Shown in pieces: positions 36,808 to 46,329 of a stretch of DNA of 64,000 bases (positions are counted from its first letter, which is position 1; every line of letters starts with the position of its first letter). The stretch is from a virus. The stretch covers positions 186,001 through 250,000 of the IMG/VR virus record IMGVR_UViG_3300042549_005931; one strand, 5' to 3'. The translations under genes were made by a program, and so were the position numbers. The notes beneath the pieces were generated by a model that ran no database searches, was not told where the DNA came from, and saw only the letters and a list, made by a program, of their open reading frames with translations.

Positions 36808-39162
36808 TTAGTTTTCTCTACGTTCATCTCTATTATAATGTTCAAAACGATTGTGTTCGGTTGGTGTTGCCAACAATATACCAAAATTCATTTTACCTTT
36901 AACGGTGTCTTGATACATTTGAGACATCCATGTTTGTTCATATGGATGTTGCCATTTGGTATCTAAAAACATTTTCTTATTACCTTCTCTTGAAACCACT
37001 TGTGGCCAATTACAATAGTAAATTTCACCGGTTGCGTATGGTAATTGTCTATGTGACTTTATATTTTTAAATTTCTGAAATGGGGCCAAGTTAACATCAT
37101 CAGAATTTTTTATTGGTACTTCAGGGAATAATTCCGCTCTTACGTGTGCCGGAACATTATGCCAAGCCCATTGTTTTGTATTATCACCAAAAAACTCACT
37201 AAAATTCCATTTAAGAAAATCAAAGTTTTCCATCCATATAATATTCATCATGATATTATAGAAGTCATTTATTTTTCTTCTAAATCCATTTCTACAAAAC
37301 TCATCTTTACCCAAGTAAAAAAACATATCATCCTCAAAAAAGAAATGATAATCAAATTCATTTTCTTCAGCATGTTCAGCAATAAATTGTCTACCACCAC
37401 ATATACCTAAATTATCTTTTTTAATCTCAACAAATCCATATTTCTCACATAATTCTTTATACTTTTCATCAGTTGATTTATCGATTGAATTATTTAATAG
37501 GAATTTTTTTGGTTGGGTTAAAAAGTTATTATCATATATTTCAAATGAAGTGCATAATTTTTCAAATTGACTTGGAGAGTTATAAGTTAATACATATAAA
37601 GCTACATTATTCATGTTATGTTCATTAATTTTTACGTTACCACCTGATTCAACCTTAGGTGTTAAGTTATCGGTTTTTAAATTTTCAAAAAACAAACCCA
37701 ATAATCCATTATGTTCTATTTCAAAATATTGGAAATATTCCGGGTACTTGTATAGTAAAATAGTAAATAAACTTTCTTCAGTACCCATATATCCCATACC
37801 CAATGTTGTGGACATCAAATTATAATACAACTCATTAACCTTTGGTATTAAATGTTTTGGACCACCAAATATGCCGCCTCTTGCAACTTTATCTACCTCA
37901 CCGCCAGCATATTCACACATTGGAGAATATTCAAATCCATGTATTTCAACTTTACCATCATAAGGGAAAGATACAAAACTAAATTTGGAAAAATACTTGT
38001 CAATTTTTTTAATAACGTTATCATGTGAAAAATAACCTTCATGCACGGTATTGGTTAATGCACCATCAATCCAAACTAAATGTGATGAATTAAATGGGTC
38101 CATAATCATCGCATCATTTAATAAAAACATTTTTGACATAACAATTGGATTGTACATATCTAACTTTGCTTGAGTGCTTTCAACTAACCAACCAACTTGA
38201 TTATACCAATCTGGATTTGTTCTAATCTTTTGTATTTTATCATACAATTCCCCGTTATTCTTAAACCAATCTAATTCTTTAACAATAATTAAAGTGTTAT
38301 GTTCTGACCTACGTTCCTTAACAAAATCTTTATATTTTTCTTCGATGAAAATAATCATATTATCTTCAACTAACATAAGTTTCTTTAGATGGTTAAGATA
38401 GTGGTCGAATTTTCTACTCCAACCTTCAGTAAGTTCTTCTCTTTTAATATCCCATATTCCCGTCACAATTGTAGTACCGCCATAGTTAATCTCTTTTTTC
38501 GGTTCTTTCTGTGGATTTAAATTTTCAACAACACCATTCTTTTTGTATACACCTAATTGTTCACATACTTCGATAACAGTATACTCGACACCTCTTTCTT
38601 TAAATGTATCCTCAATTGCAGCTCTAACACCAGGTAAATCAAATCGTTGATAATCATGAAAACAAATATAACCTCCGTCACTAACTCTATCAAAAATTTT
38701 ATTTAAACTATCATAAATCGAATCGTAAAAGTCACCATCTAAAAATGCAAATGATATTTTTTCTGGTAATTTATCTTCAGGAACATCTTTAAACCAATCC
38801 TTATGAATAATTGGTGTTGGTATGTTATTTTGTTCAAAATTTGAGATTAGAATTTCTTCAGTACTTTTTAATGTTCCCGCTTTCCATCCAGTGTTTTCTT
38901 CCCATTTTGATAACGGAGGTAAACCCTCAAAAGAATCATAAACATATAATTTTTTTTCTGATTCCATCTCAATTAATGTCTTCATCAAATACTTTGATGA
39001 TTCCCCAACATAGCAACCAAATTCTGTAACGTCACCCTCTATGTTCTCTTCAATTGATTTAATCAAAAAACTAACTAAATTTTTTATTTGGTCATCGTTT
39101 ATTATTGATGAGTCAATTTTTTTATTTTCAAATTTTAAAATATTATCTTTTTTACTAATCAT
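36808..39162 (-). CDS. Three-domain methyltransferase-glycosyltransferase fusion
   Basis: 784 residues. Residues 1-210: TylF/macrocin-type O-methyltransferase (VTEFGCYVGESSKYL, LYVYDSFEGLPPLS, FAFLDGDFYDSIYDSL, GGYICFHDY). About 225-500: HtrL/WlaTC-type glycosyltransferase (GTTIVTGIWDIKREELTEGWSRKFDHYL, WIDGALTNT, GGPKHLI, EESLFTIL). About 515-784: a GT-A type domain (VALYVLTYNSPSQF, GICGGRQF, FFFEDDMFF). Such fusions coordinate sequential steps in a glycan. Last gene of the minus-strand glycan operon; 4-nt overlap with its upstream neighbour. Confidence 0.78.
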   Translation of the reverse strand: MISKKDNILKFENKKIDSSIINDDQIKNLVSFLIKSIEENIEGDVTEFGCYVGESSKYLMKTLIEMESEKKLYVYDSFEGLPPLSKWEENTGWKAGTLKSTEEILISNFEQNNIPTPIIHKDWFKDVPEDKLPEKISFAFLDGDFYDSIYDSLNKIFDRVSDGGYICFHDYQRFDLPGVRAAIEDTFKERGVEYTVIEVCEQLGVYKKNGVVENLNPQKEPKKEINYGGTTIVTGIWDIKREELTEGWSRKFDHYLNHLKKLMLVEDNMIIFIEEKYKDFVKERRSEHNTLIIVKELDWFKNNGELYDKIQKIRTNPDWYNQVGWLVESTQAKLDMYNPIVMSKMFLLNDAMIMDPFNSSHLVWIDGALTNTVHEGYFSHDNVIKKIDKYFSKFSFVSFPYDGKVEIHGFEYSPMCEYAGGEVDKVARGGIFGGPKHLIPKVNELYYNLMSTTLGMGYMGTEESLFTILLYKYPEYFQYFEIEHNGLLGLFFENLKTDNLTPKVESGGNVKINEHNMNNVALYVLTYNSPSQFEKLCTSFEIYDNNFLTQPKKFLLNNSIDKSTDEKYKELCEKYGFVEIKKDNLGICGGRQFIAEHAEENEFDYHFFFEDDMFFYLGKDEFCRNGFRRKINDFYNIMMNIIWMENFDFLKWNFSEFFGDNTKQWAWHNVPAHVRAELFPEVPIKNSDDVNLAPFQKFKNIKSHRQLPYATGEIYYCNWPQVVSREGNKKMFLDTKWQHPYEQTWMSQMYQDTVKGKMNFGILLATPTEHNRFEHYNRDERREN

Positions 39163-39911
39163 ATCTCATTTTTTAATAATTCTAAATCATACGGAACATT
39201 TGTCCCATTAATTTTTTGAAATGTCACTTCTTTATTATCACTTTTGTATTCTTCCATAAATTTTAAATTTTCTTCAAGAAGATGTGACATTGTCCATCCT
39301 AATTTATGACAAAACCATCTACTCACATTCGCATTTAATGGTTCTCTATCCATTATTATTAGTCTATCATATTGTCTTGAAATAAAATACATTAAATGTT
39401 CAAAACCTTCTGGATTTGGTATTGAATAGAGATAATCAAAAAATTCAACACTGTGTAATTTCATATCTTCAAAAATATTATTTTTGTTTGTATTGGCAAA
39501 GAATATATCGGTAGACATATTAATTCTTTTGTACCATATATTACCAGCATATGCACAATTTTGATTTTCAATATTCTTTAATATTTGAATTAATTTTTTT
39601 TCGTCCAATAACCAACTATCGATGGATAGTTTTACCCATAAATTTACCCCGTTTGATTTTAGAAAATCATATCCACCTAATGTTAACTCACAATCTGCAT
39701 CCGCATAATCACATCCACTTGGGTGTCTATCATTACCTCTACCCCCATTAGGTTTATATTGACATCTAAAATCACATTCAAAATTTTCATCCGAACCATT
39801 ATAACATAATGCAACATGTGGTTTTATTATTTCATATGAATCTAATATTTTTTTTAGTTCAGGCCAATACTCCTCTCTATTATAACAAGTAATTATAAAA
39901 TTAACATTCAT
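39159..39911 (-). CDS. Glycosyltransferase-like protein (GT-A)
   Basis: 250 residues. NVNFIITCYNREEYWPELKKIL opening and DADCELTLGGYDFLKS, LWVKLSIDSWLLDE segment with acidic residues where a metal-binding motif is expected. Cys-rich middle (ECDFRCQYK...GCDYADADC). In the glycan operon. Confidence 0.65.
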   Translation of the reverse strand: MNVNFIITCYNREEYWPELKKILDSYEIIKPHVALCYNGSDENFECDFRCQYKPNGGRGNDRHPSGCDYADADCELTLGGYDFLKSNGVNLWVKLSIDSWLLDEKKLIQILKNIENQNCAYAGNIWYKRINMSTDIFFANTNKNNIFEDMKLHSVEFFDYLYSIPNPEGFEHLMYFISRQYDRLIIMDREPLNANVSRWFCHKLGWTMSHLLEENLKFMEEYKSDNKEVTFQKINGTNVPYDLELLKNEI

Positions 39912-39914
39912 ACT

Positions 39915-41432
39915 CTACAAAGGATTATTTTTAATATATTCTTCTCCATTTATTTCCGGTGTGGATTTACTTCCTCCCTGATATCTTCTTGATGCGTCGG
40001 TATGACCAACATATGGACCCTCACCTAAATTACCATATAAAAAAGTACCCCAATCATCTTTGATGTCATCCCACTTATTTTCCGATATAATTTTTCTATA
40101 TGTCGGTATCATTGTCTCCTCAACATTATGTTGACCTTGATGTATTTTACCTACACCACCATTATCGATATATAATTCAAACCACTCTTTCATTTTAGAT
40201 AATCGAAACATTGCCGGATTGTTAGACCATCTACAAACCGTAATTAAATCAACCTCACTAACTCTATTTTCTAAATCAAAAGGTGTTACGTTATTATCAA
40301 TATCTGTGGCAATATCAAACCCTCGCATGACATTATCATCTTTAGAAAACCAAACCGCATTTATAAAGTTGTGGTTATTAAACGCATCAATTAAAGATAA
40401 AAAATCAATGTTGTCCTTTTTAAGGAAAACCCAATCATGCTCTAAAAATATAAAATATGGTGTACGTATTTTTTTCACCATACTATCTAAACTATTAATT
40501 AATCCACCAAATCCGGTTGAAAGTGTTATATTAAATTCACTAATATAATCTCTGAAATATGCATTTAATCTAACCTGTTCAAGTCTAACATCAAACCCAC
40601 TCGTCTCATCATAATGGATTAAAATTTTACATTTTTTTAATTCATTAGGTAAACTATGGAATAAATATTTTAAGTAAAACATATAATTTTCAACAAAGTG
40701 ACCTGTAATAACAATTGTAACTTCTTTTTCTATTTTATTTTCCATAAAGTTTTCTTTGTAATTATCAAATAAAAATCTATGATAATTTCCTTGAATCCAT
40801 GTACTATAATCAACGGGACCTCTTGGTTGAAGAGTTGAAACAAATCCACTTGCATGGTTAATTAGTAATGGTAAAGTTGTTAATGTTTTAAATCCGTAAT
40901 TATTTAACAGGGGAAGATAATCGTCTATTGCAATGTAATCTCTTTTGTAATTGGAATTATCCAATAAAAATTGATAAGCTCTTTTCTTAATCAAATATGC
41001 CCACGCTCCCGTACTTTTATCAACCACACCTAAATTTTCGGTAATTGGTACTATAAATGATTTAGGATTACACCCAAATAAAAGTACATCCCATTCTACA
41101 TTTTCTAAATCACTTTTAACCTTTTCTATAGAGTCTTTAAAAAATGTTTTTTCTGTTTTTATTGGGAGATAACATTCATCTTCAATATTAATATCATCCT
41201 CAACAACAAATATAATTTCTAAATCTTCATCTAATGATTGTTTGAATATACCTAAATGACTTTTGGTGCAAGAAAATTGTATCATTTCATCAGTCAATGC
41301 ATCAAATCTTTCTAACCCCTCTATTTGATATTTTAAAATTAAATTTTCTATGTGTTCTTTTCTGTCAACAGATGACGATAGATTAATATAAAATCCCTTA
41401 TCGGCAAAAGTATTACCTAATATACTAAACAT
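39915..41432 (-). CDS. GT25-type plus second glycosyltransferase fusion
   Basis: 505 residues. About 10-215: family-25-like domain (GFYINLSSSVDRKEHIENLI, FDALTD, CTKSHLGIFKQSL, IIFVVEDDINIED, GAWAYLIKKRAYQFLL). About 235-505: GT-A like domain (EVTIVITGHFVENYMFYLKYL, FIFLEHDWVF, WSNNPAMFRLSKM). Two catalytic modules in one chain. Overlaps the FkbM methyltransferase gene by 8 nt. Confidence 0.78.
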   Translation of the reverse strand: MFSILGNTFADKGFYINLSSSVDRKEHIENLILKYQIEGLERFDALTDEMIQFSCTKSHLGIFKQSLDEDLEIIFVVEDDINIEDECYLPIKTEKTFFKDSIEKVKSDLENVEWDVLLFGCNPKSFIVPITENLGVVDKSTGAWAYLIKKRAYQFLLDNSNYKRDYIAIDDYLPLLNNYGFKTLTTLPLLINHASGFVSTLQPRGPVDYSTWIQGNYHRFLFDNYKENFMENKIEKEVTIVITGHFVENYMFYLKYLFHSLPNELKKCKILIHYDETSGFDVRLEQVRLNAYFRDYISEFNITLSTGFGGLINSLDSMVKKIRTPYFIFLEHDWVFLKKDNIDFLSLIDAFNNHNFINAVWFSKDDNVMRGFDIATDIDNNVTPFDLENRVSEVDLITVCRWSNNPAMFRLSKMKEWFELYIDNGGVGKIHQGQHNVEETMIPTYRKIISENKWDDIKDDWGTFLYGNLGEGPYVGHTDASRRYQGGSKSTPEINGEEYIKNNPL

Positions 41433-42093
41433 ACTTTAATAGTTCTTTTTTAATTATTAATTTATTTCCCTCCTCATATTGAACTTCGGCAATGTCGTCA
41501 ATTAAAACTACCTCATCCATATTGTTAATCCGTTCAATTAAATCAGAAAACCCTCTAACTTTATCATTGTTTATATGTAGATTTATATCCTCAAATAAAA
41601 TTAAATCAGGGATAATGTTGTTATCAAAAGCCTGTAGAATAATTTCACTATCCATTCCCTCACAATCAATTTTTAAAAAATTAATTTTATCAATTTCATA
41701 TTTTTCAATGAGGTCTTTAAATGTTATTTTAGTTACAGGTATTTTATCGGTATATTCACTTTCTTCTCTAAAAAAAGAACATAACCCTCTTGAATCATCA
41801 TTTTTTGGTGTTATTAAAAAATCCTCACCTTTTTCAATGTGTATCGCCGAATTTTCGTACTTAAAATTGTTATTCGGGTAATGTTGTTGATAATTACTCA
41901 CGAGCAAATCAAATCTCTCTTTAACAGGTTCAACAAATAAACTTGACCAATTTATGTTTAATAAATTAGATAGGAAAACCTCATCTACAAAGATACCATC
42001 ATTTGCACCTATTGAAACGAATGTGAAATTTTCGTTATCACTAATGTTACTTAATATTTTTTTTAATTTTATCATATTAATATCTATCTTCAA
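41425..42093 (-). CDS. FkbM-family methyltransferase
   Basis: 222 residues. FVSIGANDGIFVDEVF (SAM loop), WSSLFVEPVKERFDLL, VTKITFKDLIEKYEIDKINFLKIDCEGMDSEIIL, a textbook FkbM order. Probably methylates a sugar hydroxyl in the glycan built by its neighbours. Overlaps the upstream gene by 17 nt. Confidence 0.9.
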   Translation of the reverse strand: MKIDINMIKLKKILSNISDNENFTFVSIGANDGIFVDEVFLSNLLNINWSSLFVEPVKERFDLLVSNYQQHYPNNNFKYENSAIHIEKGEDFLITPKNDDSRGLCSFFREESEYTDKIPVTKITFKDLIEKYEIDKINFLKIDCEGMDSEIILQAFDNNIIPDLILFEDINLHINNDKVRGFSDLIERINNMDEVVLIDDIAEVQYEEGNKLIIKKELLKYV

Positions 42094-42829
42094 ATACGTG
42101 ATGAGTCACAAAAAGTGTATCAGTATGTATTAATTTATAATCCGACATCGGTATTACAAACGATAAGTTTGATAGATATCCGGTTTTATATCCGTAAGGT
42201 TTTTCATAACCATAGTTGGCAATGAAATCCCATTTATTGAAAAAGTTTAATAAGCTTTCTTTATCTTTTCCAAAAAATAATTGATTTGTTCCATCCAAAG
42301 TGTCGTAGTCATCACCAAATTTTAAATTTAAATCATCAATATATTGTTGGTGGTAATAAAATAATTCTTGATTTGGATGTCTGTGTTTATAAACAAATCG
42401 TGCGGAAGACGTTTTAACGGTATTTGGTTCGTATAAACTCATTAAATGATTCATAACTACTTCTTTTGAAAAACCGTCTTTTATTTTAGTGTCACATTCT
42501 AAAAAATATAAACCTAAATAACCATCTTCGGCAGCCTTTCTAAGAATAAACCGTCTCAAATTCCACGGATATCTAGCCGGATATAAACCCGCCGGGTCTT
42601 CAGGTAACGGCTCATTAATTTTTGAATTTTCATTATCTTTTCTTAAATCTTCAATATCAAAAACTTTTATTAGTGGATGATTTTCATATTCACTAAATTC
42701 TTTTTTTAGATTTGTTGAGATATAAAATGGTATATCCAAACCCAATTCTAAAAATCTTTTAATATTATAATCCTTTACTCTCTTGACGTAATTAGGATAA
42801 TTGGCCTCAGTTAAAAAACAAATATTCAT
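42077..42829 (-). CDS. Putative glycosyltransferase-like protein (250 aa)
   Basis: Starts MNICFLTEANYPNYVKRVKDYNIKRFLEL. Contains YLGLYFLECDTKIKDGF, with an acidic pair where GT-A enzymes bind metal, and GTNQLFFGKDKESL. No firm family; context (glycan operon) supports a sugar-related role. Confidence 0.6.
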   Translation of the reverse strand: MNICFLTEANYPNYVKRVKDYNIKRFLELGLDIPFYISTNLKKEFSEYENHPLIKVFDIEDLRKDNENSKINEPLPEDPAGLYPARYPWNLRRFILRKAAEDGYLGLYFLECDTKIKDGFSKEVVMNHLMSLYEPNTVKTSSARFVYKHRHPNQELFYYHQQYIDDLNLKFGDDYDTLDGTNQLFFGKDKESLLNFFNKWDFIANYGYEKPYGYKTGYLSNLSFVIPMSDYKLIHTDTLFVTHHVFEDRY

Positions 42830-42830
42830 A

Positions 42831-44084
42831 TTATAAAACCCCCGTTAATCTTTCTCCCCACCCATGTTTTTCAGAATGTGCCCAAACGACCCATTTATGT
42901 GGTTTTTTAACTGTATCAAAACTTCTCCAAACCTTACAATAACCATCCGGGTCGTTTTTCATCATTCTAATTTCATTAACATCGGCATCCTTTCTGTAAA
43001 TCTCAACCCCATCCTCATCTTCAAATGCGACGGCCCAAAATGTATAATCATCATGTGGTACTTGACTATAATTAATATCGATACAATGTTTGAATATTTG
43101 TGAGAATGATTTTTGATACTCATCAAAATCTTCAATTACAGGATTCGGTGCCAAATTATTTTCTAACGTATATTGTTGTACACCACGTTTTTTAAACGAT
43201 AAACCCGAATACGCTTCATATTCCGCCAATGTTCTTTTTGTACCAAAGTCATATACACCAAAATCAACATCTTTAACTTCACCGTCCATCTCAAATAATT
43301 TACGATTACGTTTATGACAATTATTATTTCTTGTTACCCAAACAGGGTCATCGTCCCATTGTTTCTTTCTACCTTTTCTTGTGTATTCATGCCAAACAAG
43401 TACTTTATGTGGGTGAAATAAATCATACCCATTAGTAAAAGCTCTAACAGCAATTGAAATTTCTTCACCATGAAAATAATACTCAGGGTCGTGAGGCACC
43501 TCAACGGTAAACTGACCTAATGTAAAACAAAAGTGTGCGGAATAGAATCTTGCCGGTACGGGTTCCGTTCTTTCTTGATAATCATCAATAGTTGCAGGAA
43601 TAAAAAATACCGCACCTTCTGGAATAAATCTATCAAAATTCATTTTCCAAGGTTGTAAAACTCTACCCGATGGGTCGTTGTCAGGGTCAAATGACGAAAC
43701 ATAACCGGTTAATAAAGGTTTCTCATGACCTTTCTTTTGGAGTTGTTTAATCATACCAATTGCCTCAACATCCCAATCTTGAATAAATCTATGATGTGAA
43801 TCTAATTGAAGTGTGTATTCTTCACCGTCATATTGTTGTTGTAATTGATTTCTCGCCCAACAAGCACCTTGACTATCTTTATAATCGATATCAATAATTT
43901 TGAATCTTTTATCTTTTTTAAACTCATCAAGATTGTCCCACTCATCTTCAGGTGAATGTTGCCAAGCAATTGAAAAAACCAATTTTTTAGGGTTTTTTGC
44001 CTTTTCAATACAATCTTTAATAGTTGGAATTAATTGAGGGTCTCTATAAGAGGCTATTTGAATAAATATTTTTCCGTTTCCCAT
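42831..44084 (-). CDS. GT60-type UDP-GlcNAc glycosyltransferase
   Basis: 417 residues. KIFIQIASYRDPQLIPTIKDCIEKA, SQGACWARNQLQQQYDGEEYTLQLDSHHRF, FCFTLGQF, YFHGEEISIAVRAFTNGYDLFHP are the conserved blocks of the GT60 family (PF11397), with the DSH motif. Family members add GlcNAc to hydroxyproline/Ser in eukaryotes; in phages they belong to glycan cassettes. The last ~120 residues are an unassigned extra domain. First gene of the operon. Confidence 0.88.
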   Translation of the reverse strand: MGNGKIFIQIASYRDPQLIPTIKDCIEKAKNPKKLVFSIAWQHSPEDEWDNLDEFKKDKRFKIIDIDYKDSQGACWARNQLQQQYDGEEYTLQLDSHHRFIQDWDVEAIGMIKQLQKKGHEKPLLTGYVSSFDPDNDPSGRVLQPWKMNFDRFIPEGAVFFIPATIDDYQERTEPVPARFYSAHFCFTLGQFTVEVPHDPEYYFHGEEISIAVRAFTNGYDLFHPHKVLVWHEYTRKGRKKQWDDDPVWVTRNNNCHKRNRKLFEMDGEVKDVDFGVYDFGTKRTLAEYEAYSGLSFKKRGVQQYTLENNLAPNPVIEDFDEYQKSFSQIFKHCIDINYSQVPHDDYTFWAVAFEDEDGVEIYRKDADVNEIRMMKNDPDGYCKVWRSFDTVKKPHKWVVWAHSEKHGWGERLTGVL

Positions 44085-44163
44085 GTAATGTTTTTTTTAT
44101 AATGTAGGTAAAAAAATTCATTTAATAAACCTAATGATATTTTTTTTAATAAAAATATTGTAG

Positions 44164-44171
44164 TATATTTG
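44164..44171 (+). promoter_or_regulatory. Promoter -7 element TATATTTG
   Basis: TANNTTTG match 25 nt before the dehydrogenase start, in the divergent region with the glycan operon. Confidence 0.5.
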
Positions 44172-44195
44172 GTCGTTAAACTAAACAATAAAGGT

Positions 44196-45269
44196 ATGTC
44201 AAAACAACTTTTCGATTTCGATGATATTCTAATTCAACCGGCAGATGTGACCCGAATTGAAAGCCGTAGTGAAATTAATGCACGTTACCGTGATTATTTA
44301 CCACTCATGACCGCACCAATGGATACTGTTGTTAGTGAAGAGAACAAACGTCTATTTGATGATTTAGGTATTAGGGTTGTGTTACCAAGAATAAGTAACC
44401 CGAACGATAACTACGTTTCAAGTAGTGAATTCCTATCATATAGTTTAACTGACTTTGAAAGAATATTCTTGGATAGAACACCGGAACGTAAGTACCGCAA
44501 AATGTGTGCACTAATTGATGTGGCTAATGGCCATATGGAAAATGTATATGAGTTTGCCAAATCCGCAAAGATAAAATACGAAGATGACTTGATATTAATG
44601 GTTGGTAACGTAGCCAATCCGGATACATATTATAGATTCGCATCAATTAATGTTGATTATGTGAGAATTGGAATTGGTAATGGTGCGGGTTGTTTAACCA
44701 CACAACAGACCGGCATTGGTTACCCTATGGCATCGTTGATTGAAGAATGTGGTAATATACAAACAAAAAAATTTTACATGGGTAATTGTAATCCATATGA
44801 AACAAAAATTGTTGCTGATGGTGGATTCCAAAAATACTCTGACGTTATCAAAGCTTTAGCCTTAGGTGCTGATTATGTTATGTTGGGGTCTATATTCAAT
44901 AAAGCTTTGGAAAGTGCGGGAGAGACACAAAAAATGATTCATCACCAAATGGGTGGGTGGGAAACTATTGACCAATATAGTGATGGAGCCAAACAAATGT
45001 TAGAATCTGATATTCGTCTTAAAAAAGTGTTTAGAGGCATGAGTACCAAAGAAGTCCAACGTGATTGGGGTAAAGAGAAGTTAACAACATCAGAAGGTGT
45101 GGTTAGAGAACATAGAGTAGAATATACTTTAAGTCAATGGGTGGAGAACTTTGAAGATTATCTTAAATCGGCAATGAGTTATACCAATAAAAAAACCTTA
45201 CCGGAGTTTATCGGTAAGGTTAAATATAACTTTATTACTATGAATAGTTTAAAAAGATTCAGTAAGTAA
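44196..45269 (+). CDS. GMP reductase/IMP dehydrogenase-family enzyme
   Basis: 357 residues from ATG 44196 (AAAGGT just before). FDDILIQPADVTRIESRSEI, PLMTAPMDTVVS, VDYVRIGIGNGAGCLTTQQTGIGYP with the catalytic Cys loop in GMP-reductase style (C-x-T-T...TG-x-G-YP), IVADGGFQKYSDVIKALALGADYVMLGS. The barrel is complete; no CBS domain. Shifts purine nucleotide pools during infection. Antisense terminator of the next gene lies in its 3' end. Confidence 0.88.
   Translation: MSKQLFDFDDILIQPADVTRIESRSEINARYRDYLPLMTAPMDTVVSEENKRLFDDLGIRVVLPRISNPNDNYVSSSEFLSYSLTDFERIFLDRTPERKYRKMCALIDVANGHMENVYEFAKSAKIKYEDDLILMVGNVANPDTYYRFASINVDYVRIGIGNGAGCLTTQQTGIGYPMASLIEECGNIQTKKFYMGNCNPYETKIVADGGFQKYSDVIKALALGADYVMLGSIFNKALESAGETQKMIHHQMGGWETIDQYSDGAKQMLESDIRLKKVFRGMSTKEVQRDWGKEKLTTSEGVVREHRVEYTLSQWVENFEDYLKSAMSYTNKKTLPEFIGKVKYNFITMNSLKRFSK
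45188..45221 (-). terminator. Intrinsic terminator embedded in the sense-opposite gene
   Basis: On the minus strand AACCTTACCG/CGGTAAGGTT-type hairpin followed by a T-run; it ends the 78-residue RHH gene but lies inside the 3' coding part of the GMP reductase-like gene. Confidence 0.7.
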
Positions 45270-45506
45270 TTAGATGTCGAAATCTTTTTCTTCTTGAGCA
45301 GATAATTCACCATCTCTTTTCATACCCTCTTTAATATATGTTCTAATTAATTTAGATACTTCCATACCTTTGTGTTCTGCAACCTTTTCGATTTCATTGA
45401 AATAAGCAGGTACCACTCTAAAGGTTACCATCTTAATTAATTGCTTATGTTTTGGTTGGTCTGAATGTCCGATAGGGGACGAATCATTTGATTTTTTAGA
45501 TGCCAT
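45270..45506 (-). CDS. Ribbon-helix-helix (CopG-like) DNA-binding protein
   Basis: 78 residues. Polar, Ser-rich arm, then KMVTFRVVPAYFNEIEKVAEHKGMEVSKLIRTYIKEGMKR, the strand-helix-helix of CopG/Arc-type regulators. TATTTATA element at 45523-45530. Candidate phage transcription regulator; convergent stop-to-stop with the dehydrogenase (adjacent codons). Confidence 0.8.
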   Translation of the reverse strand: MASKKSNDSSPIGHSDQPKHKQLIKMVTFRVVPAYFNEIEKVAEHKGMEVSKLIRTYIKEGMKRDGELSAQEEKDFDI

Positions 45507-45578
45507 TGTATTACATTTTATATATAAATATTTGATAAAGTCTTAATTATTCACTATATTAGTAAAAAAAACAAAAAT

Positions 45579-45929
45579 ATGTCAGAAGAAGCAAAAAGTA
45601 CAACAAAACAGTGTGAGGAATTGTATCCTGAAACAACATCCGAATTTAAAAAAATCTTAAAAGAACAATATGATTTGTTCTGTAGAAAACAATTAAATTA
45701 CGGACCCGATAATATTTCAGTAGGAACTCGTTGTGAGAAACCTGAAGAAATTAAATTGTCTCAAACGGGTTTGTGGTTCCGTATGAATGACAAAATACAG
45801 AGACTTAAGCAATTGGTATTATTAGGTCACGATGATACTGTTGGTGAAAGTATTCAAGATAGTTATCAAGATTTATCGGTCTACGGCATTATTGCTCAGA
45901 TTGTAAGTCGTGGTAAATGGGGAAAATAA
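45579..45929 (+). CDS. DUF1599 / Nmad1-type protein
   Basis: 116 residues. FCRKQLNYGPDNISVGTR, LSQTGLWFRMNDKIQRLKQLVL, VGESIQDSYQDLSVYGIIAQIV fits DUF1599, named nucleotide-modification-associated domain 1. Such proteins accompany phage base-modification pathways. Next to a purine enzyme, which suggests nucleotide metabolism. Confidence 0.85.
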   Translation: MSEEAKSTTKQCEELYPETTSEFKKILKEQYDLFCRKQLNYGPDNISVGTRCEKPEEIKLSQTGLWFRMNDKIQRLKQLVLLGHDDTVGESIQDSYQDLSVYGIIAQIVSRGKWGK

Positions 45930-45975
45930 TCCCCATTTATTTTTTGATGACTATTTATTGAAAACGAAAAAAAAA

Positions 45976-46329
45976 ATGAAAGTGAACATAAATCAACAAT
46001 CCTTTGTGGCATTTTTAGAAAATGTTACGGAGACTATAGTTTCAAACGTTAATGTTGAAAACTATTTTTCATTACCCCAAGATAAAAAGATGAATGTTCT
46101 TTATGTAGTTTTTAAATTAATGAAAAATTCATTAAAAGTAAGAACAAAATTTAGTGACGAAGACTTAAAAGATTTTGTTAACGTTCTTATGAAAAGTAAC
46201 GTAAACTCAGAAAATTATGAATTTGCTGCAATTCTAAAAGACATTAGTAACAATTTTGATTCAATCAATGAGGTTACTAAACCGGTTAAAAGACAAACAA
46301 GAACAATTAAGACCGGTCCTAAGGAGTAA
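45976..46329 (+). CDS. Hypothetical helical protein (117 aa)
   Basis: Start at ATG 45976 after an A-rich leader (an upstream in-frame ATG overlaps the previous gene and codes for a poorly conserved-looking leader). All-helical, with a basic tail (KPVKRQTRTIKTGPKE). Overlaps the convergent small gene by 11 nt and is terminated inside it. Confidence 0.65.
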   Translation: MKVNINQQSFVAFLENVTETIVSNVNVENYFSLPQDKKMNVLYVVFKLMKNSLKVRTKFSDEDLKDFVNVLMKSNVNSENYEFAAILKDISNNFDSINEVTKPVKRQTRTIKTGPKE

